The position numbers and the translations under genes were made by a program. A stretch of 64,000 bases of DNA, taken from positions 11,036,001 to 11,100,000 of the forward strand of contig OZ231128.1 of NCBI GenBank assembly GCA_965153355.1. The letters run 5' to 3'. The notes below the pieces were generated by a model. The model saw only the letters and a program-made list of their open reading frames with translations. It searched no databases and had not been told where the DNA came from. Shown here piece by piece: positions 38,001-45,906 of this stretch (position 1 is its first letter; each line of letters begins with the position of its first letter). This DNA is from Flaccisagitta enflata. Taxonomy: Eukaryota; Chaetognatha; Sagittoidea; Aphragmophora.

Positions 38001-41000
38001 CGACCTGGAATTTCCTGCGTTTCCAGATGGCGACGACGGATGCTCTATCGGCGTAATAATCGGCGCGGAGCACGCCCGAATCTGGATCGGCGGAGAGACT
38101 CACAAAGGCGCCGAGGGATTGCCCATGGGAATTTCCACGCCGCTTGGCGCCGGTCTGATCGGCCCCAGAAACAACACTGACTCGCGATATTTTGTTTGCA
38201 ATTTTGCTTCCTTTCACAGCATTGATTCAGATCTGGCAAAAACCATAAAAAGAATAAATGCCGGTGAATTTGAAAAAGTGGACGAAAATAAGCGAGAAAT
38301 GTCTCTCAGTGATAAGTTTGCCATCCGCCAAATGAAGGAAGGCATCAGGTGGGATCCGGAAACGGAACACTACCGAACTCCAGTCCTTCATAAAGGCGGA
38401 AGACAAACAACTGCCGATGCACTAAACGATTTGGATTCCCCAACAATGGCCCTGGACCGCTTATTTCGTCTGAAAAAACAATGCGGGACCCAGAAAGACG
38501 CCGAATAACATACAACTATGGCTAAATTCTGAGAAAAAGGGCGCGTGAGGAAAATAGATCCAAATGTGCACGCCAACATGCCGCCAGATCGACCTAGATG
38601 GACAATTCCAATCCATGTGGCGGACAAACCCGGCAAGCCGGGTCAAGTCCGCATCTGCCACGATTGTAAAGCAGCAGTGGGTGGATCGAGCCTTAACGAC
38701 CAGCTCCTGGACGGACCACAACTTGCCAGCGACATCAGAGGTGTGTTGATGCGCTTTCGGTGCGAAGGCCCCGTCGCCGTGGGCGCGGACATTAAGGATT
38801 ACTTCCACGAGATCTATGTCACCGAAGAAGACGCAGGACTCTTCCGTTATTACTGGTTTCGCGACGAAAAAATGGAAGAAATCGATTTGAATGAGTTCCT
38901 CGGTCACGTCTTCGGTGCGAAATCATCAAACTGTGTAGCGATCTTCACTCTGCAACACCACGTGGAACAACATTCGGCTGAATATGGCCCCCTCGTGGTT
39001 CAAGCAGTGATGAGGAACATGTACATTGATGATCTGATAAAATCACTGCGCAACACCAAAGTGGCAAAAGACTTTCGCGTGGGCATCACGGCCGCCCTCG
39101 AGGACGCCGGCATGAATCTATGCAAATGGAGATCAAGCCACCCGGAAGTCCTTGAAGGCGATACGACGGATCCAGCGCCGGGGGCCAATGGATGTATCCG
39201 GCGCCACTGATGATACGACGAAATTGTTAGGCCTTAGATACTCTTTTTCTGCCGATGCTTTTTCCTTTTTGCCAGATAAATCAAAGGCCGAAATGAATGT
39301 GCAAACCAAAAGACAAATGCTCAAGCTAATAGCGTCAATATTTGACCCGTTGGTTTTTTTGGAGCCATTCGTGATTTGGGCAAGGCTAATTCTGCAAAAA
39401 GTGTTGCGCGTCGTTGATAGTTGGGACAGCAAAGACATTCCAACAGTGTCCCTCAACGAGTTTGTGGAATGGCAGGCGAGCTTCAAATTCTTGGAGTCAT
39501 TCCGCATCACGAGGTGGACAGCGACGCCGGAAACGCAAGACGGCAAGAAAATCCTCCACGGTTATTCGGACGCAAGTGGACGGGCGTATGGAGCCGTATA
39601 CTACGTCCGCTATGAGAGTCCAAATGGCGAGATTCACGTGTCCATCGTCTGCTCCAAATCCCACGTTGTTCCGCTAAAGGATGTGGAGGCGGGTCACATG
39701 GAGTCGACGCCACGCTTGGAGCTTCAAGCGGCACGCCTCGCGGCCAGGATGCGCGCCACCATTATTGAAGAAACAGGGAGTTATGATGGTTATGTAAATT
39801 GGGCCGATTCAGAATGTGTAATTAAGCAATTAAATGATACTGAAACAAGGTTCAAAGTTTACTTTGCAAATCGTCTCTCTGAAATTCAGGCGCTTACGAA
39901 AGTCGAGGAGTGGAGGTGGGTACCAACCCACCTCAACCCAGCCGACTACTCGTCCAAAGGGATGCTCGCTCAAGATCCAAATTGGGGCAAGTTCCACAAC
40001 GGCCCGGATTATCTTTGGCGAGGTGAAGACGAATGGCCGAAAAAGCAGATCGTGACACGCCCATTTCCCGCTCACATCCTCGCGACGACAGCGACGCCGG
40101 AAAGAACGCCGCCCCAATCATGGGTAATTCGCGTCAGCGAGAAGGTGGCGACGTGGACGGGGAAATTGAGGCGCATCGCACTGCTGAAACGCACGATCAT
40201 GGAGTGCATCGTCCGCAACCGACGCCGGGCATTATACAACAACGCCGACAAAGTTGGGGCGCCCACCGGCGTCGAATTGGCCGACGCCGAAAACTTGATC
40301 GTCAGCGCCATTCAATCCCAAGCCTTCCACGCGGAAATCAAGTCCCTGCAGCAATGTGATCCGGTTGGAGCAAAAAAGGTCGCCGCAAAATCGCCTTTGG
40401 CGGCGCTCTGCCCCTTCATTGACGACGCCGGTTTGCTACGATGCAGAGGACGACTCCAACGTGATGAGGAACTGGACTTTGACGCTAAAAATCCAATGAT
40501 ACTCCCACACGATGGCGAGGCCGTCAGCCTTAATCCGGTCAATCCACTTCAACTGCACGCCGGCGTGGAACAAGTACTGGGTGAATCACGACGCCGCTTT
40601 TGGATCACGAAAGGACGCCGGTCTGTGACGCGCGTTGTGCGCGCGTGTGTGGAGTGTCAAAAACAATTCAAACGCCCAGAGAGTCAGCTAATGGCACCAT
40701 TGCCAGGAGTGAGGACTAAAAAGTGTTTGCCCTTCGAGAACACGGGGGTGGATATTTTTGGACCTGCTTCTTGCAAAATCGCCGGGAGAGCATCTCATAA
40801 AGTGTACGTCGTGCTCTTTACCTGCCTTGCGTGCCGCGCGGTACATTTCGAGATATTGAGATCCATGAGCGCCTCTTGCTTCATCGACGCCCTCCTGCGG
40901 TTCCAAGCTCGCCGCCCCGCGATTCGCCATTTGTATTCGGACAATGGCACCAACTTCACCGCGTCCGACAAAGAACTGCGCGCGGAAATGGAGACATGGA

Positions 41001-44000
41001 ATTTGTCCGCAACACCCGAGTTGAGGCTGACGGGTATACAGTGGACCTTTAACCCGCCTGTTGCACCACATCGAGGTGGAGTGTGGGAGCGCTTGGTTCA
41101 ATCTGCAAAAAAACATTTGGCGTTCGTGTTGAACCAAGACAATCTCCACATCGAGACCTTTGCAACAGTATTGGCTCAGACAGAGCTGGCCATGAATTCG
41201 CGGCCGATTACCTACGTGGGTGATGAGCCAGGGATCCAGGCTCTGCGGCCAATAGACTTTCTTTGCCCTGGAGTATACGCGTCTTCCGGTTGTGACCTTG
41301 TGCCCCCCTCGCCTCCAGATGCAGAAGCACTTCGTTATACTTGGCGCCAATCACGCGCGATTGCCGATGCTTTTTGGAGAAGGTGGAAAAGAGACTATGT
41401 CTCGGCCTTGCAGGCGCGACCAAAATGGCGCAGGGTGGAGAAAGACTTGAAAGTTGACGACGTCGTTCTCTTGGTGGATGATCAGTGTCGACGAGGAGAT
41501 TGGCGCACCGGCGTCATCACAGAGGTCGATGGGGACGACGTCGTGCGGACTGTGGTTGTGAAAATGGCGAATGGGAAGAAATTCACACGTGATAGGAGCA
41601 AAGTAGTCCGATTGGAACTTGACCCGGCACGTTTGTCGGCGTGACTATGCCGAGTATATTGCTTCAATTGGTCTTTGAATTTTTGTTTATTTTGCCCCTT
41701 TCTCCTTAGGTGTGACTCCCTCGTGCCCCCCCATCCCGTCCCAGTCCCCATGTATTATGGATTGATTTTTGATTTTGCTTTGTTTTTTGATATCCCTTGC
41801 CATTTGAGGTCTTACAAAACAAATTCAAGACAAATTGTCAACAGCAACAATAACAACAATATCATTTGCATTTGCGTCAGCCAGAGTGAGACCTACCATT
41901 CGGAGAGTATGTCATCCCACCATGTCAGCGTAACGGGGGAGGAGTGTGAGGAGGGGCTTGGAGGAGGTTATGAGTTTGATCTGGTGCAGATGGAGGATGA
42001 GGCGATGGCGCCGAGGTTGGTGGAGTCGGAGGAGGTGCCGGTGGAGTACCGGAACAAGGATTTGGTGCTGCCGGGTGGTCCGCAGGTGGCGGTGGCGGTG
42101 GAGAAGGACGAAGAGAGGAAGAAGAGCAGGACGGAGGTGGCGGACATGGTGGGATCCTTCCGGATGTGTAGGGGTCCTAATGCGCTGACGGAGGAATTTG
42201 ATGAATGGCAGTTTTCGACCGAATCGCAGAGGAACATTATGGCCTCCAATTTGGCGGCACTGGTGTTCTTCCACATCGGTCCGAAACGCTATCCCAACAC
42301 ATATGTGGCCCAACTGACCAAAGTCAAAGGCGATATGGACTGGGTGCTAGTCGAGGACGCCTTCGACATCTATAAAATTGGCCACGCCCTTTGTTCGCGC
42401 CTGCGTCACCTGTCGGTGTTGTTGTGGTGTAGTCAGGGGCAGGTGAAGATGGCGATGAGGAGGTATGTGAAGAAGCCAGGTGTGTGTACGGCGTACGGAG
42501 TGTGGGAGCCGGAGACGAGGGAGCCGCCACGGTGGCCGTGCTTGCGCGGTGACTCGGCGATGGAGGAGACGGAGGTGGTGGTGAGGTTTAAGGAGGCAGT
42601 GGCGACGGAGGACGCGAAGGAGAGGAAGGGGAAGCTGAGGATAGCGGAGTTGGATGGGTTGTTGACGGCGGAAGTGGATAGGTGGAAGAAGGTGGACGCA
42701 AGGTGGAACACGAGGGGTGACGTGGGGCCAGAAAGGGCAGTGAGGATGCCCAATCAATTGTGGGGGTGCCCTCTCCTTCCTGAGTGGCGAGGTGCAGGGG
42801 CAGTGGCGGATGTGGGGCCGGAGCCGAGGGACTTGGAAGCGGGCGATGTGGTGGTGCGGAGACAGGGGGAAGGAAGAGAAGTCGAGGATGAGGAAGAGGG
42901 GGCGCGGGGGGAGTGGACGAAGAAGCAGGAGAGGCAGAGGAAGAAGAATTTGAAGTTTAGGGAGAATAGGAGGAAGAGGCAGTTGGAGTATAAGGAGGAG
43001 AGAGATGGGTTGAAGGAAAAGATTGAGGAGAAGAGGAAGCAGATGGATGAGGTAAAGGCAGAGGTAGAGCGGGAGAAGAAGGAGAAATTGGAAGAGATGC
43101 AGCGGGAAATGGAGGAGATGGAAAAGGAGATGAAGGAAAAGGCGAAGGAAAGGAAGGAGAGGGAGAAGCCCTCAAAGAAGAAAAAGAAGCAGGAGGAGGA
43201 GGGTGCTGCCGGGGGTGCTCCTGTAGCCACTCCAAAGGCCGACCCACCGACGTCGTCTTCTTCATCCTCTTCTAAAAAGGGAAAGGGGAAGCATCCGGAG
43301 GGGGGGAAGGCGATGGCTGCCGCTTCGGCGGCAGATTCATCCATCCTCCCACCGACGCCGTCCCCCAACCCTCAAAACAATCATCGGCAAGCTGGCCGTG
43401 GAACTGGCCGTGGTAATGGCCGCGGCCGCGGAGGCTGGCGCCGCGACCACGGCGGTTTTCGGCCAAACCAATCTATGAATGATGAGGACTTGTCGCGGCG
43501 GTACAGGGAGGCGACGCCCTTCCTCCCCAACGCGTCGTTCTCCACACCCCCGTCGAGCTTTGAGGATTTTTTTCGCGGGGTGTGTTTGTTAGGGCGATCT
43601 GCGGCATCGGAGGCGATGGCACCCGTTGCCACATCGTCGCCATCCGCTCCCCGCCCTCGACACCACGGACGCGGTCAGCGTCATGGGCATCAGCAGCAGT
43701 AGCGTCATCAAGGACCATCTGCCGCCGATCCTGACGCGCAGCGCGACCCACAGCCACCAGGACAGCGTGGCGCGGCGCCTTCGCGTCGCTAGGCGCGTCT
43801 CGCGCCGCACCTTTCGCCGTCCGTTCGTCCGCTCATTCAGGTGACTTGGTCCTTGGTCTTTCCTCTGTTTTTTTAGGCGGGACGGTGTGACTAGGTTGGA
43901 ATAGGATTCCAACGGGGGGACTGTGGAATATCGTTGATATTTTGGCATTTGACGCCTTTGTATTGCGATCAATTTTGTTGTCCTTTCGTTGGCGTTACTA

Positions 44001-45609
44001 TTCATTTGCTTGTGATGATATATTTGATTATCTGGTTGCATTCTTTCTTTCAGTTAATCAGTGTATTTTAACAAGCAATTCAACCTGGAAGCACTTTGGG
44101 GATTACAGTGGAACCTGTGGTGAGTGTACTTGGCTACATTTGTTGACAATTGATTGAATTGATTGAGGTAGTTATTAATGATACACACTAGCTAGTTAGT
44201 TGTAGACATTAACCAATCCTTCCCCCCTCTCTCTTCTGTTTCTCCCTCTTTCTCTTTCTGTACATAATAGTTTAAATACACTTTCTTACCTAGTTATTAG
44301 TGATAGCATCCACAGACTGACGATGGGATCAGCGCCACCGGAAGTGACGTTATCGACGCAATTGGCGTAGCAATGGCGTGCTCATACCGGAAGTGGCGTC
44401 TTCAACCGGAAGTTGTGTGGACGGCGAGATCCTGACGACGGTACGAGACAGTATTTTCTACGGTTCTTTACACAGGCTTTAAATCCAAATTCTCAGGCCT
44501 CAAACATAGCCTCTCAGGCCTCAAATCAAGCCTCTCAGGCCTCAAATCAGTTGTCTGAGCCTCAATTTACTGCTCCCAGTGCTTTGACCTTTCAAGCACC
44601 AATCCAGCTCTCTCAAGCCTCAAGTGAGCCCTCTCAAGCCTCAATTCAGCCCTCTCAAGCTTTGGATTGGCATTCTCAGCCCTTACATCAGCCTTCTTAG
44701 ACCTCAGTTTAGGCTTTTGAAGGCCTTCAGTCAGCCCTCTACGACATGATCTAAGCTTGGGAAACGTATGCCATTCACGAGGGGTCAAAATTGAACATTT
44801 TAATAATTGAAATTTGACATTTTCTAGTAAATATATATGATAATACAAGTAATTAAGCGAAAAAATTCATACGAATTTGTATCTGAGAAAAAAGTTATGG
44901 ATGATTTTCGAAAAAAGCATTTTCATCACAATCAAAAGATTTTTTTTTTTCTCTTTTTGGTTATGGAGCCGCGACTTGGTAACAGGCTTTGTCCGTGGCG
45001 GTGGCCTGTTCAATTTTTAGTTGCGGACACAGAACTCTATAAGTAACTTTGTTCGCACGTCCATCCGTCCATTAATCCGTCCGTCCATCTGTCCGTCTGT
45101 TCATCCATCTGTTCGTCCATGTGCACGAGTCAAAAAGTGGGGAAAATGAGCGTTTTAGAATCTTATGTATGTGTCTGTGTTGGAAGGGGGTTGGGTGGGG
45201 CGTTGGTTGTGGATGGGGGTTGGCTGCCTCTGCCATGCCCACCCTTAAACAACAATATTTATATTGTGACCCCGCGTCATTTGTTCATTTCATGGCAAAA
45301 TTGTGGATGGTAGGGCAGAGGCAGAACAGCTGAGTACGACATCATGAACAATCTGTTCTCGTTTGCTATTCACGAGAGGTAAAAATTGAAGTTCTTTTCT
45401 GGCCAAATTTGACTTTTTCTGGTGATTACCTATGTTACCACGAGTCATTTAGTGAAATAATCAATGCAAATTTGTATTCCAAAAAAAAGTTATGAATGAT
45501 TTTGTAAAAAAAAACAGATATTTCCCTTCTTCTCCCTTTTTCTGTCAAATTTTCTTTCTTTATTTCCTTCTCTTTCTTTTTTCTTTCTTTTTTTCAGTTT
45601 TTCTTTCTG

Positions 45610-45664
<55 letters not shown>

Positions 45665-45865
45665 CTCTTTCTTTCTTTCTCTCTTTCTTTCTTTCTCTCT
45701 TTCTATCCTTCTTTCTTTCTATCTTTTTCTCTTTCTTTTTTCTGTCTTTCATTCTATGTTTCGTTTTTTTCTTTCTTTGTTTCTTTCTTTCTCTCTCTCT
45801 TTCTTTCTTTTTTTCCTTCTTTCTTTAGTTCTTTTTTCTTTCTTTCTTTTTTTTCCTTTTTTTTT

Positions 45866-45906
<41 letters not shown>

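Larger units (their letters stand above)
35545..44472 (+). mobile_element. BEL/Pao LTR retrotransposon, 5' LTR absent
   Basis: Order: gag, aspartic protease, reverse transcriptase, RNase H, integrase with zinc finger, C-terminal DUF5641-like domain, an extra ORF, polypurine tract, 3' LTR. The RNase H-before-integrase order with DUF1758/DUF1759-type gag-protease features identifies BEL/Pao. No LTR or primer-binding site precedes gag; GGCCTCAAATC repeat DNA does instead, and similar repeat follows the 3' LTR at 44.48 kb. At least two or three reading-frame breaks lie in pol, so the copy is probably not autonomous. Confidence 0.9.

Noticed and set aside
41909-43702. ORF3 as an envelope gene
   Set aside because: No signal peptide, fusion-peptide-like segment or membrane anchor; the composition is charged and soluble.
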